From positions 1 to 44,181 of the forward strand of contig JAGIBJ010000068.1 in assembly GCA_017744415.1 (NCBI GenBank): a DNA stretch of 44,181 nt, in the 5' to 3' direction. A program made the position numbers and the translations under genes. This stretch comes from Solirubrobacteraceae bacterium (GTDB lineage: Bacteria > Actinomycetota > Thermoleophilia > Solirubrobacterales > Solirubrobacteraceae). This document shows, piece by piece, positions 13,152 through 22,276 of this stretch. Position 1 is the stretch's first letter. The number at the start of each line of letters is the position of its first letter. The notes under the pieces were generated by a model that was not told the DNA's origin, ran no database searches, and was given only the letters and a program-made list of their open reading frames with translations.

Positions 13152-13227
13152 GCAAGTCCGCAGGGTCGAAGGATTGAAGAGGAATCCCCTCGGCCAGAGA
13201 GCGGCGGCCTCAGGTCTTCGAAGTTTA
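13152..13227 (-). promoter_or_regulatory. gltB leader with possible promoter
   Basis: A TAAACT hexamer (13227-13222) lies about 70 bases before the gltB ATG, so this operon would have a real 5' leader, unlike many neighbours. The leader can form two small hairpins (GAGG...CCTC and GGCC...GGCC). No known riboswitch pattern was recognised. Confidence 0.35.
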
Positions 13228-13266
13228 CCAACGAGCGGAAAGCGTGCCCTGTGAGGCCGAACGACC

Positions 13267-13299
13267 GCGGGGGCCGGCGGCAGAACCGCCGACCCCCGC
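13267..13299 (-). terminator. Hairpin downstream of the sigma factor gene
   Basis: A 13-bp stem with one mismatch and a 5-base loop (13267-13280/13286-13299) lies about 30 bases after the sigma stop codon. It lacks a T-tract. Confidence 0.6.
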
Positions 13300-13330
13300 T
13301 GGATCGAATCGTTGACGGTGCGTCGACGCG

Positions 13331-14155
13331 CTACGCGACCGTGCGCAGGGCGACGACCTCCGGGGTGCGCGAGAGGCGGTCGAGCGCCCGGGCCTCGATG
13401 TCGCGCGTACGCGATGCCGAGATACCAAGCTTCTTGCTCGCCTGCTCCACGGTGTGCACGCCGTCCGTGCCGGTGCCGAAGCGGAGCGTGATCACGTCGC
13501 GCTCGTCGGTCGGCAGCAGCTGGATCTGGCTGCGGAGGCCGTCACGGACGGACTCTTCTGCCACCACTTCGGCGATCTCCGGGCCATCGTCCGGCAGGAG
13601 CGAGGAGAGGGGCGTTTCGCCGTCCTCACCAACGCCGGCATCGAGGCTCGCCATCGTGCGGTCGTGGTGCCGCAGCTTGCCGATCTCGTCGAGGTCCGTG
13701 GCCAGTGCGTCCGCGAGCTGCTGCTCGGTCGGCAGGTGGCCAAGCTCCGTGGCGAGTTCTCGCTCCAAGCGACGCATGCGACGCACTCGCTGCGCGACGT
13801 GCGCAGGAAGCCGGATCGTACGGCCGCTGTTGTCGAGACCACGCTGCAGGGCCTGACGGACCCAGATCGTGGCGTACGTGGAGAAGCGGTAGCCCTTGCG
13901 GTAGTCGAACTTCTCCGCGGCGCGGATCAGTCCGAGCATCCCCTCCTGAACCAGGTCGCCGAGGGGCAGGCCCTGGCCCTGGTAGTTGCGCGCGATCGAT
14001 ACGACCAGGCGCAGGTTGGAGTTGATGAGCTTCTCCTTCGCGTCGAGGTCGCCGGCCTCGATGCGCTTGCTGAGTTCGATGACCTCCTGGTGGCTGAGCA
14101 GCGGATAACGCTCTGCCGCGCGGAGGATCTGATCAAGCTGATCGCCTGCTTCCAT
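13331..14155 (-). CDS. RpoD-like sigma-70 family factor
   Basis: 274 residues, without the N-terminal region 1.1 of a full SigA. Region 1.2 is at the start ([19 protein letters not shown]). Region 2 carries [38 protein letters not shown] and [16 protein letters not shown]. Region 3 and region 4 follow, with [14 protein letters not shown] and a helix-turn-helix near [19 protein letters not shown]. Size and motifs fit a group 2 (SigB/HrdB-related) or compact primary sigma factor. It directs RNA polymerase to -10/-35 promoters; the -10 sites seen throughout this window could be its targets or those of the main SigA. A GGGAGG ribosome site lies about 8 bases before the ATG. Confidence 0.9.
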   Translation of the reverse strand: MEAGDQLDQILRAAERYPLLSHQEVIELSKRIEAGDLDAKEKLINSNLRLVVSIARNYQGQGLPLGDLVQEGMLGLIRAAEKFDYRKGYRFSTYATIWVRQALQRGLDNSGRTIRLPAHVAQRVRRMRRLERELATELGHLPTEQQLADALATDLDEIGKLRHHDRTMASLDAGVGEDGETPLSSLLPDDGPEIAEVVAEESVRDGLRSQIQLLPTDERDVITLRFGTGTDGVHTVEQASKKLGISASRTRDIEARALDRLSRTPEVVALRTVA

Positions 14156-14193
14156 CGTGTGTCCCTCCCGATGTCTTCTTGTTGCCCTAGGTC

Positions 14194-14222
14194 AGTATGG
14201 CGCAATCTCTTTGCATTTGCAA
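14194..14222 (-). promoter_or_regulatory. Sigma-70-type promoter of the sigma factor gene
   Basis: TTGCAA (14222-14217), a 17-base spacer, then CATACT (14199-14194) on the minus strand. Transcription would start near 14187, giving a leader of about 30 bases that contains a GGGAGG ribosome site. This is the clearest -35/-10 pair in the window. Confidence 0.55.
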
Positions 14223-14323
14223 CTACCTGTGAAGAGTTGTTGCTTCGGCAATGAATCCGTCCGCTGTCCGGGCTCGGCCTGGACCGGAATGCACGGTCCG
14301 CTCTGATACGAAGCTTGGAGGTC

Positions 14324-14329
14324 TAGGGT
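14324..14329 (+). promoter_or_regulatory. -10 hexamer TAGGGT for the YihY-like gene
   Basis: TAGGGT is 8 bases before the GTG at 14338. It supports that start and a leaderless transcript. Confidence 0.5.
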
Positions 14330-14337
14330 TCGGTGCA

Positions 14338-15345
14338 GTGACTGAAGCCCCGAGCACCGCCGGTCAACCGGGCGCGTTGAAAACCGCCTTCAACATCACC
14401 GTGGCGGCTGGCAAACGCCTCGGAGATGGCGGGACGGATCGCGCAGCGGCACTCGCCTACTACGCGATCCAAGCGATCTTCCCCGGCCTGTTCGTGATCG
14501 CCGTGATTTCGCTCTTGCTCTCCTCCCAGGAGTCGATCTCCGACGGGATCGACTGGGCGGTCGATCAAGGCCTCGACCGCAGCCTTGCGGACTCGATCAG
14601 CGGCTCGCTGGCAGATGCCGCCGAGCGCGCGCAGGGAGCCGCCGGCATCGCGGCCGTGATCGCCGCGCTCACGGCGATCTCCGGCGCCTCCGGCTGGTTC
14701 GCCGCCGCGGGCCGAGCGATCGAGCCCGATCCCGCGCACCGCCGCTCCCGGAACATCGTCACGGGCAAGTTGCGAGCGTCGGCGTGGACGCTCGTGATGA
14801 TCATGCTCTTGATCGCCGCGCTCACGGTGCTCGCCGTCGGCGGCACGGTCGCCGACGAGGTGTTCTCGTGGTTCGGGGCGAGCGAGGGCGCGCCCGTCGT
14901 GTGGCGGGTGCTGCGTCCGCCGCTCGTCGCACTCGGGATCGTCGGCGCGATGCTGCTCCTCTACCGCGTCGCGCCGGACCGCATCCACCCCACCCGGATG
15001 CGCCACCTGCTGCCGGGCGCGATCGCGAGCGGCATCGGCTGGGTGATCGCGTCGCTCGGGTTCTTCTTCTACATCGGCAACCTCGCCTCGATCGGCACCA
15101 CCTACGGCGCGTTCGCCACGCCGATCGTGCTCCTGCTGTGGCTGTACCTCAGCGGCGTGGTGGTGCTGTTCGGCGCCGAGTTGAACGGCGAGCTCGCCCG
15201 GCGGCGTGCAGGCGTCCACGGCCCGGCCCACCTCCCGGGCGCCGACGACCCCGACATCGCCGGCCACCCGGCGGGACGCATGCCCCCGCGTGATGAGGAG
15301 CGTCGCAGCGGCGAGGACCGGCGACGCGAGCCCGCCGCGGGCTGA
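14338..15345 (+). CDS. YihY/UPF0761 family integral membrane protein
   Basis: 335 residues from the GTG at 14338. I prefer this to the upstream ATG at 14251 because residues between them are not conserved-looking and TAGGGT sits 8 bases before the GTG. Family marks include DGGTDRAAALAYYAIQAIFPGLFVI near the N-terminus, where a conserved amphipathic segment leads into the first membrane helix. About six hydrophobic helices follow. The conserved FFFYIGNLASIGTTYG and LLLWLYLSGVVVLFGAELN come before a hydrophilic, Arg/Asp-rich tail. This family was once called ribonuclease BN, which is wrong; its function is unsettled, with transport or envelope roles proposed. The gene converges on addA, stop against stop. 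Confidence 0.88.
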   Translation: MTEAPSTAGQPGALKTAFNITVAAGKRLGDGGTDRAAALAYYAIQAIFPGLFVIAVISLLLSSQESISDGIDWAVDQGLDRSLADSISGSLADAAERAQGAAGIAAVIAALTAISGASGWFAAAGRAIEPDPAHRRSRNIVTGKLRASAWTLVMIMLLIAALTVLAVGGTVADEVFSWFGASEGAPVVWRVLRPPLVALGIVGAMLLLYRVAPDRIHPTRMRHLLPGAIASGIGWVIASLGFFFYIGNLASIGTTYGAFATPIVLLLWLYLSGVVVLFGAELNGELARRRAGVHGPAHLPGADDPDIAGHPAGRMPPRDEERRSGEDRRREPAAG

Positions 15346-15351
15346 TCAGCC
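15340..15351. other. 12-bp palindrome formed by abutting stop codons
   Basis: The perfect palindrome GGCTGATCAGCC contains the TGA of the plus-strand YihY-like gene and, directly next to it, the TGA of addA on the minus strand. It may act as a short bidirectional terminator. Confidence 0.4.
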
Positions 15352-18300
15352 GCTGGCGCGCAGCGCGGACGCCGGGCCCATCCACTGGGCTGGGTCGGCC
15401 GGCCCGCTCCCGGGCGCGCGACGCGTCTGCTCCACAGGCCACCGGCAGACGGTGCCGCGAGCGGGACACGCGTCGCAGGTGATCGCATCGGGGGCGATGG
15501 TCGCTCCTGCCTCGCCCCCTGCGACGACCCGGACAGCGCGCAGGAGGTCGTCCTCGAGCTGCGCCGCATCGGCGGCGGTGACGCGTAGCTCCGCCTCACG
15601 GCCGCTGCCGCCGTCGAGGAAGAGGTGCACGACGCGCACCCGCTCGGCGCCGGCGCGCAGCGCGGCCAGGGCATAGGCGGCGCGCTGAAGGGCGTAGCGG
15701 CTCGCGACGTGGGTGGCGAGATCCACCTCCCCCTCGAGGCGATCGGTCTTGTAGTCGACGACGAGCACGCCACCCGCGCCGTCCTTTGCCTGCGCATCGA
15801 CGACGCCCGTGAGCAGATGCGCCTCCGGCCCGACGGCGATCGTGAACGCCCGCTCGCGTGCGGGTTCGCCGCCCGACCAGAGCTGCGACCAGACCGGCGA
15901 ACGGAGCGCGGCACCGACCAGCGCCGCCATCCGCTCGGCGTCCTCGGCGGAGACCGCGGCGGCGCCCTCCGCTGCCGCCTCGGCCTGGACGGCGGCGCGG
16001 ATCGCGTCCGTGCTTGGAGCCTGCTCCGCGCGCTCGAGGACGGCGTGCACGATGGTGCCGACCGTGTTCGCGGCCAGCCCGGGGAGCGTGTGCCCAGATG
16101 CTGCGATTGGGGACGCGGTCGGCTCGGCCGGCGCGCCTGTCGATCCGGCCGGCGCCCCGAAGAGGCTGAGCTGCCCCTCGGTGGGTGCGCCACGTCGTCG
16201 ACGGCCCGCAGGCGGCGTCGCGGCCTCAAGCGCCACAGGTCCCGGCGTGGCCGCCGGCTGCGGGACGCCCTCGGACACCGTCGGCGCGAGCTGCAGGACC
16301 TCCTCGGCGTAGAACCGCAGGCCGCAGGAGGCGTGCCGCGAGAGGGCGGTGTACGAGAGCAACTCCGGAGCTGGGAGCGGGCGTGGCCCCGCGAGCGCGT
16401 TCGGCGCCTGCGCGATGGCGGGCCGGTGCTCGGGCAACTCGGCGCGGCGCGGATTGCGCCGATCGGCAGCGAGAACCTCGCCGCCCGGGGTGCTGATCAC
16501 GAAGCCGAGGCCCTCTGCGCTGCGCGCACCGCCGGCGATCGCCTGGGGGATGAGCACGTTCGCCTCGGGGATCAGCGCGGGCACGAGCCAATCGACGACG
16601 GGCGAGCTCGGTCGCAGCTCTCGGCCGAACGGCGGCCCGTCCTTCTGTGTCCAAGTACCGACGCCGCTCACGATCAGCCGCTCACGAGCACGCGTGAGCG
16701 CGACGTAGAGCACGCGTCGCAGCTCAGCGAGCTCTCGCTCGGTGAGCTCGGCCGCGAGTGCGGCGTGCTCGAAGAGCGGAAGCGATCGCGCACCGGGTGC
16801 CGGCCGCAGCTTCAGGCCCAGGCGCCGCTCATCGCCAAGCAGCGCGGGTGGAGTCGCCGGACGCCGTGCGCCGAGCCCGGCGACGACGACGGTGTCGAAC
16901 TCCAGCCCCTTCGCCTGGTGGACCGTCATGAGCTGCACCGCGCCGCTGCCACCGAGGGCGGCCTCCGGTGCGCGGAGCTCGTGGCGCTGCTCGCTCGCGG
17001 CGCGGTCGACGAGCGTGGTGGTGTCTCCTCCACCCGCGACCTCGTCGGCCGCGAGGCGGCGCAGGCGCGCGACATTCGCCAGCCGCCGTGCCGAGGAGCC
17101 CAGCCGGGCCAGGTGCTCGTCGTACCTGGTCGCGGCGATGAGCTCGTCAAGCAGGGCGCAGGGGTCCTCGGCTCGTCCTGGCTGGCGGTGGGCGCCAAGC
17201 AGCGCGAGGGCCGCCTCGATCCGGTCGTGGTCGTCGGCTCCGAAGCGTCCGACGGAGAGGGCCTCCCGGATCGCCGCGAGGCGTCCCGCTTCGGGCACGC
17301 CGAGCTCGCCCACCACGGTGAGGCCGTCGGCGCTGACGCCGACGAGCGGCGACGCCAGCACCGCGATCAGCGCTGCGTCGTCCTGGGCGTTGCGCACGAG
17401 CCGCAGCCACGCCAGCAGGTCGGCCACCTCGAGGCGTTCCCAGAAGCCGGCGGCGCCGTCCTGCACGGCCTCCACGCCCAGCACCGCCAACGCCTCGGCG
17501 ATCGGGATCAGCGCGCGGCGAGCGCGGGCGAGCACGGCGATGTTGCGATCCGGCTCCTGTTCGAGCAGCTCGGCGATGCGCGCGGCCACGAGCCTGGCCT
17601 CGGCGAGCGGCGCGCCCGTCTCTTCGCCAGGCCGGCCGCCGAGCGCCTCACCGTCCCACGGATCGGTCGAGTCCTCCTTCGTGATGAGGAGCTCCACGCG
17701 CGGTTCCCCGCCCGGGAGCGCGTCAGGACCGCGATCCGCTGCGACCGGCTCGTGGGTGTCCGGGTAGAGCCGGGCCCAGGCGCGGTCGATCGCACCGAGC
17801 ACCTCGGCGTCGGACCGGTAGTTCGTGCTGAGCCGCAGCGCGGCCTCGGCGGGCGCGTCGCGCTCAGCCGCGAGGATCAGCTCGACGTCGGCGTGGCGGA
17901 AGCCGTAGATCGCCTGCCGCGGGTCGCCGACCACGGTCACCGCCGGGGCGCCGTCGCCTGGCGTGGCGAGCAGCCAAGGGCGATCGCCGGCGAGCAGCTG
18001 AACGAGTTCGGCCTGACGCGGGTTCGTGTCCTGGAACTCGTCGACGAGGATGCGCGCGAACCGCTCGGCGATGCGCTGGCGCACGGCGGGCTCGTGGCGC
18101 AGGAGCTCGAGGGTCTCGAGCTCGAGGTCGTCGTGATCGAGGCACTCGTCGGCCCGCTTGCGCGCCTCGTACGCCTCGGAGAATGCGCGTGCCAGGTGGG
18201 CGACGGTGGCGACGCGTGGCCCTGCGACGAGCTCGCCCAGACGCCGCGACACGGCCTCGCGCGCCTCGAGGAACCCGAGCCGCGCGGGATGGTCGCCGAG

Positions 18301-19122
18301 CGGAGCGCCGCCGGGGACCTTCGGCTCCTCCAGGCGCAGCGTCGCCCGGGCTGCTTCACGCGACGTGACGGGCGGGCGGCCGACGAGCGCGTCGATCTCG
18401 TCAGCGAGCCCCTCGGTGGCCTCGACGGACGCGCGGATGTCGCTGAGGCGCTTGCCGGGCTTGTTCGGGTTGATGCGCTCCTCGACGACGGCGGCGAGCT
18501 CCTCACCGGCGCGCCGGAGCTGACGGACCGCGGCACGCACGTCCTCGTCGCCGGTGGTCGGCGTCGGGAGCGCGGGGTGCACGTCGCCGGCGCTGCGGCG
18601 AGCCCGCCACCAGCCGATCACGGCTCCGCGCAGCGGGGCCTCCCCCACCTGAGCGACGAGGTCGGCGGCGGCGTGGCCGTGCTCGTCGAGGATCAGCTCG
18701 AGAGCGTCCTCCCAGGCCCGTTCGAGGAGTTCGGCGGAGGTGAGATCGTCGAGGACCGCGAAGCCTGGATCGATGCCCCGGTGGTGGGCGAACTCACGCA
18801 GGAGCCGGGCGCAGATGCCGTGAAACGTGCCGATCCATGCTTCGGTGAGATCGGGGTCGCGACCGAGGGCCGTGCCAGCGAGGGCGGTCGCGATGCGCTC
18901 GCGCAGCTCACCGGCCGCGCGGTTGGTGAAGGTGATCGCGAGCAACCGCTCGATCCCGATGCCCTCCTGGAGGTGGGCGTCGGTGTACAGCCACGTGAGG
19001 ACGCGCGTCTTGCCGGAGCCCGCCGCCGCGACGAGGACCGTCGGCTGGCCGGCGCGATCGCGCACCGCCTGCTGCTCGGCCGACGGCGCCGGACCGCTCT
19101 CACGGGGAACGGCCGCGGTCAT
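15346..19122 (-). CDS. addA: AddA/UvrD-type helicase-nuclease subunit
   Basis: 1258 residues from the ATG at 19122. That ATG overlaps the addB stop as ATGA and is therefore preferred to a start 24 bases upstream. Superfamily 1A helicase motifs occur in order: VAAAGSGKTRVL (I), ITFTNRAAGELRERI (Ia), LVDEFQDTNPRQ (II), VVGDPRQAIYGFR (III), LSTNYRSD (IV), LMTVHQAKGLEFD (V) and RRVLYVALTRARERL (VI). The C-terminal RecB-like PD-(D/E)xK nuclease has Asp and DYK in GVVDAQAK...VLVVDYKTD. A trailing CxxCP...C cluster follows. With AddB it resects double-strand breaks for RecA-dependent repair. Mycobacterial AdnAB is a related alternative, but the partner's sequence points to AddB. Confidence 0.88.
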   Translation of the reverse strand: MTAAVPRESGPAPSAEQQAVRDRAGQPTVLVAAAGSGKTRVLTWLYTDAHLQEGIGIERLLAITFTNRAAGELRERIATALAGTALGRDPDLTEAWIGTFHGICARLLREFAHHRGIDPGFAVLDDLTSAELLERAWEDALELILDEHGHAAADLVAQVGEAPLRGAVIGWWRARRSAGDVHPALPTPTTGDEDVRAAVRQLRRAGEELAAVVEERINPNKPGKRLSDIRASVEATEGLADEIDALVGRPPVTSREAARATLRLEEPKVPGGAPLGDHPARLGFLEAREAVSRRLGELVAGPRVATVAHLARAFSEAYEARKRADECLDHDDLELETLELLRHEPAVRQRIAERFARILVDEFQDTNPRQAELVQLLAGDRPWLLATPGDGAPAVTVVGDPRQAIYGFRHADVELILAAERDAPAEAALRLSTNYRSDAEVLGAIDRAWARLYPDTHEPVAADRGPDALPGGEPRVELLITKEDSTDPWDGEALGGRPGEETGAPLAEARLVAARIAELLEQEPDRNIAVLARARRALIPIAEALAVLGVEAVQDGAAGFWERLEVADLLAWLRLVRNAQDDAALIAVLASPLVGVSADGLTVVGELGVPEAGRLAAIREALSVGRFGADDHDRIEAALALLGAHRQPGRAEDPCALLDELIAATRYDEHLARLGSSARRLANVARLRRLAADEVAGGGDTTTLVDRAASEQRHELRAPEAALGGSGAVQLMTVHQAKGLEFDTVVVAGLGARRPATPPALLGDERRLGLKLRPAPGARSLPLFEHAALAAELTERELAELRRVLYVALTRARERLIVSGVGTWTQKDGPPFGRELRPSSPVVDWLVPALIPEANVLIPQAIAGGARSAEGLGFVISTPGGEVLAADRRNPRRAELPEHRPAIAQAPNALAGPRPLPAPELLSYTALSRHASCGLRFYAEEVLQLAPTVSEGVPQPAATPGPVALEAATPPAGRRRRGAPTEGQLSLFGAPAGSTGAPAEPTASPIAASGHTLPGLAANTVGTIVHAVLERAEQAPSTDAIRAAVQAEAAAEGAAAVSAEDAERMAALVGAALRSPVWSQLWSGGEPARERAFTIAVGPEAHLLTGVVDAQAKDGAGGVLVVDYKTDRLEGEVDLATHVASRYALQRAAYALAALRAGAERVRVVHLFLDGGSGREAELRVTAADAAQLEDDLLRAVRVVAGGEAGATIAPDAITCDACPARGTVCRWPVEQTRRAPGSGPADPAQWMGPASALRASG

Positions 19123-22100
19123 CCGCGCTGTTCCCGGCAGAGCCACGGGTGGCGGCAGCCGTCGTCGCTGCAGCTCACGGGGCGTGGCGCGATGCAGCCG
19201 TCGTCGATCGCGGCGGCGGCCTCAGCGGCGAGCCGCACGAGCTCGTCGAGCAGCTCCGACCACTCGTCCTCGCCGACGACATCGTTGCTGCCATGCCGCA
19301 TGCCGCGCTCCCCGAGGCGCTCGACCGTCGCCCCGCGCGGCGGCTGGTCCGGCGGGCCCGGGACGGCCTGGTAGAGCGAGCCGACGGCCCGCGCTCCGGT
19401 GAGTTCCTCCGCGACGAGCGCGTAGAGCCCGGCCTGCAGCTCGCGCCGCTCGACCCATCCGCGGCCGCGATACGGCTCGACGTTCGCGCCCTTGTAGTCG
19501 ACGACCACGACCTCCTTGCCGTCGTTGCTGACGTCGAGCCGGTCGATGCGGCCCGAGAGGGTGAGCTCGTGCTCGTTCCGGCGCACCACGACGGGCGCGC
19601 GAGCATCCGGTGCCTCACCGTCGTCGTCCGCGCTGCGCCGCGAGGTACCGAACGCCAGCTCCAGCTCGCTGGGCTGGTGGGCCAGCGGCTCGGTGCCGCA
19701 GAGCGCGGGGAGCGTCGCCTCGATCTCGGCGATCACGCGCTCGCGCAGGAGCCGCTCGGCGAGGGTCTCGTTGTTCTGGGCGCCGGTCGCGGCCTGCTGG
19801 CGTGCGGCGGCGTCGAGGCCGGCCTCCAGCGCGGGGAGCGCGTCGGGACCGAGTTCGATGCTCTGCTCCAGCGCGCTGCGCAGCAGCTTGGCGAGGAGGT
19901 CGTGCCGCATGAGCCCGGCCTTCAGCTGCGCGGCGTCGGGGTCGAGCGGACGGGGCCGGAGGTGCTGATCGACGAACCACTGCGCCGTGCAGCGCGACGC
20001 CGTCTGGAGGGCGCCGACGCCGTGGTGGGTCGGCTGGGTGCCGGCCAGTTCCTCCGAACGCTGGTGCTGCACCTCGCGGTGACGCACGCCCGCCACGGCC
20101 GCCTCGAGCCGCGCGCGAGTGGCCGTGGCGGCCCCGGCGATCGCCGCCGCTCCGGCTTCGAGGCTGCGCCGTTCGAGGGAGGCGCCGGCGACGCGTCGCA
20201 ACTCGGCCACGAGTGGCGAGGGCTCTCCCGCCCCGCCGTCGCCGTCGCCGGCGTGCCAGCCGATCGCCAGCCGCCGGGTCGGCGTGGTGGCGATCTCGTA
20301 GGCGAGGTAGCGCTCGCCGTCGCCATGGGCTGGTTCGGTGCTCTGCGGCCACTGGTGATCGGCGTGCAGCACGGCACGGTCTGCCCGGCCGAGTGCCCGG
20401 CGGGAGGATTCGGCGGCGGGAAAGGTGCCGCGCTGGGCACGGGCGATCACGAGCACCTCCACGGTGCGCGTACGGATCGCGAGCGGACCGAGGACCGCGA
20501 TACTCCCCGCCGGCTCGGGCTCGGCACCGAGACGCAGCTCTTCGAGCGCACGCCGTAGGTCGTCCAGCCCGGCCGCCAGTGCGACGCGGGGCGTCATCGC
20601 CCAGGCGCGCTCGACGAACGCACCGCGGAGGTCCATCGCCTTCGCTGCCTCGCGGGCGGCGCGCACGGCACGCTCGGTGCCGGGGTCGGGCCGACCGCCC
20701 TCGCGCATCGCCCACGCGAGGGCCGCGTCGCCGAGCACGGCTGCGATCGCGCGCTCCAGACTGCCGGGCCGGCCGCTCGGGCTGAGGAGTCGATCGAGTG
20801 CGGTGAGCCGCTCGCCGCCGGTGACGCGCTGCCACAAGCGCAGCGCGTCGCGCACCGTGCGGGCGTCGCGCCGGCGCACCTGCGCGTCGAGCAGCTCGGC
20901 GCGCGCCGGATCGATCACGGCCGCCCAGCGGACGATGTCGGCGGCCTCCCCGCCTGCACCGCGTGCCTGGTAGGCCGCCGCGGCGCGGATCAGTGAGATC
21001 GCGCCGCGAACGATCGGGGTGGCCGCCGCTGAGCGACGACCGGCGAGGTGCGCGGGCACGCCCCGGCGCGAGAGCGCGGCGACGACCGCGGGGCCGTGAA
21101 GGTCTGGGCTTGCCGTGAGCACGGCCATCGCCGCGGGGTCCGTGCCGCTCGCGAGTTCCTCGGCCACGAGCTGCGAGATCAAGGCAAGCTCCTCGTCGGG
21201 GCCGGCACCTTCGAGCTCGACGACGGCGGACGTGTGCGGCGAGCCCGCCACGGCCTCCGGCGTGATCACGGCAGTTTCCGGCAGCGCCTCGAAGAGTGAA
21301 CCACTGAGCGAGGCCAAGCGCGGATCCACGTCGACCAGCGCGGGATCGAACGCCACGATCTCCGCCTCGCCGCCGGCCGCGCGGAGCGAATCGACCAGGG
21401 GCCCGGCCGCGACGAGCGCCTCGCGCCCCGGGGCAAACGGCAGCGAGAGCAGCACGGTCGCCTCGGAACGTCCGAGGGCGGTGACGAGATGGCGCTGCAC
21501 CGGGTCGAGGTCGTCGAAACCGGCGAGCGTGAGGTGCAACCCGGAGACATCGAGGGTGCCCGCATCGAGCGCGTCGATCACGGCCCGCGCGCCGACGCCC
21601 CGCGCCACCGGCCCGCCGCCCGCAGCGAGCGCCGTTCGGCGTGCGGCATCGGCGGCCAGGAGTTCGGCCAGTTCGATGCCGCGTCGACCGCCCGCCGATC
21701 CGCCCCAGGATCGGAGGGCGCGCAAGGCGTCCTCGCCGAAGTCCAGCGTGACGGTGAGTTCATCGGCGAGCGTGATGAGCTCGTCGCAGAGCCAGCCTCG
21801 CCGTGCACCCGGAAGCAGCGCCTCGAGCCGCTCGTCGCGCATCGCCTCGGCGATCACCGCCTGGGTGACGGCGCGGCGCTGGTCCTGGCTGAGCGCGGCC
21901 GGTCCGCCGAGCCGCTTCACGAGTCGCCGCTCGAGCTCGTGCGCGCCGAGCAGATCGGCGTACGGCGTCGGCGTGCGGGGTACGCCACCGGGCGCGCTCA
22001 CGCCCAGCAGCTCCCGGCGGATCGGGACGAGATCGGCGCCACTCGGAACCACCAGCCATGCCTCGCCTCCGGCACGCGCCGCAGCCTGGTGCGCGTCGAG

Positions 22101-22154
22101 CAACCGGCCCGTCTTGCGGGCACCGGCGGGACCGAGGAGGAGGTGCAAGGGCAC
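19119..22154 (-). CDS. addB: AddB-like nuclease subunit
   Basis: 1011 residues from the GTG at 22154, where the sequence turns into PLHLLLGPAGARKTG; a CAAGCT hexamer lies 8 bases upstream. The N-terminal GPAGARKT resembles the AddB P-loop (GxxGSGKT) but has Ala-Arg where Ser/Ala-Gly is expected, so ATP binding is uncertain. The middle is a divergent, inactive-looking helicase scaffold. The C-terminal nuclease has LSGRIDRLDV...VVVVDYKGAN. A Cys in SRCTAQWFVDQ and the late cysteines in VSCSDDGCRHPWLC fit the four-Cys Fe-S staple of AddB nucleases. The gene is first of an addB-addA pair with a 4-base ATGA overlap. Confidence 0.82.
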   Translation of the reverse strand: MPLHLLLGPAGARKTGRLLDAHQAAARAGGEAWLVVPSGADLVPIRRELLGVSAPGGVPRTPTPYADLLGAHELERRLVKRLGGPAALSQDQRRAVTQAVIAEAMRDERLEALLPGARRGWLCDELITLADELTVTLDFGEDALRALRSWGGSAGGRRGIELAELLAADAARRTALAAGGGPVARGVGARAVIDALDAGTLDVSGLHLTLAGFDDLDPVQRHLVTALGRSEATVLLSLPFAPGREALVAAGPLVDSLRAAGGEAEIVAFDPALVDVDPRLASLSGSLFEALPETAVITPEAVAGSPHTSAVVELEGAGPDEELALISQLVAEELASGTDPAAMAVLTASPDLHGPAVVAALSRRGVPAHLAGRRSAAATPIVRGAISLIRAAAAYQARGAGGEAADIVRWAAVIDPARAELLDAQVRRRDARTVRDALRLWQRVTGGERLTALDRLLSPSGRPGSLERAIAAVLGDAALAWAMREGGRPDPGTERAVRAAREAAKAMDLRGAFVERAWAMTPRVALAAGLDDLRRALEELRLGAEPEPAGSIAVLGPLAIRTRTVEVLVIARAQRGTFPAAESSRRALGRADRAVLHADHQWPQSTEPAHGDGERYLAYEIATTPTRRLAIGWHAGDGDGGAGEPSPLVAELRRVAGASLERRSLEAGAAAIAGAATATRARLEAAVAGVRHREVQHQRSEELAGTQPTHHGVGALQTASRCTAQWFVDQHLRPRPLDPDAAQLKAGLMRHDLLAKLLRSALEQSIELGPDALPALEAGLDAAARQQAATGAQNNETLAERLLRERVIAEIEATLPALCGTEPLAHQPSELELAFGTSRRSADDDGEAPDARAPVVVRRNEHELTLSGRIDRLDVSNDGKEVVVVDYKGANVEPYRGRGWVERRELQAGLYALVAEELTGARAVGSLYQAVPGPPDQPPRGATVERLGERGMRHGSNDVVGEDEWSELLDELVRLAAEAAAAIDDGCIAPRPVSCSDDGCRHPWLCREQRG

Positions 22155-22162
22155 GACCAGCC

Positions 22163-22168
22163 AGCTTG
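22163..22168 (-). promoter_or_regulatory. Possible -10 hexamer CAAGCT before addB
   Basis: CAAGCT is 8 bases before the GTG at 22154 on the minus strand. It has A at position 2 and T at position 6 but lacks the first T. Confidence 0.3.
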
Positions 22169-22216
22169 CCGCACACGCAGGACGACGTGCAGCGTCCTCC
22201 GTATGGCCGTGAGGGG

Positions 22217-22245
22217 TTGCGCGCCGCACCGGTGCGCACTACGGT
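22217..22245 (+). promoter_or_regulatory. -35/-10 pair before the GGDEF-EAL gene
   Basis: TTGCGC (22217-22222), a 17-base spacer, then TACGGT (22240-22245). The start codon follows about 31 bases later, so this mRNA would have a short leader. Confidence 0.4.
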
Positions 22246-22276
22246 CAACTGGTCAGTCCACTTGACGAATTCCGGT

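Noticed and set aside
13152-13227. Glutamine or other riboswitch before gltB
   Set aside because: Only two weak hairpins and no conserved motif that I know.
14251-14337. Upstream ATG start for the YihY-like protein
   Set aside because: The GTG at 14338 has TAGGGT 8 bases before it and the intervening codons look non-coding.
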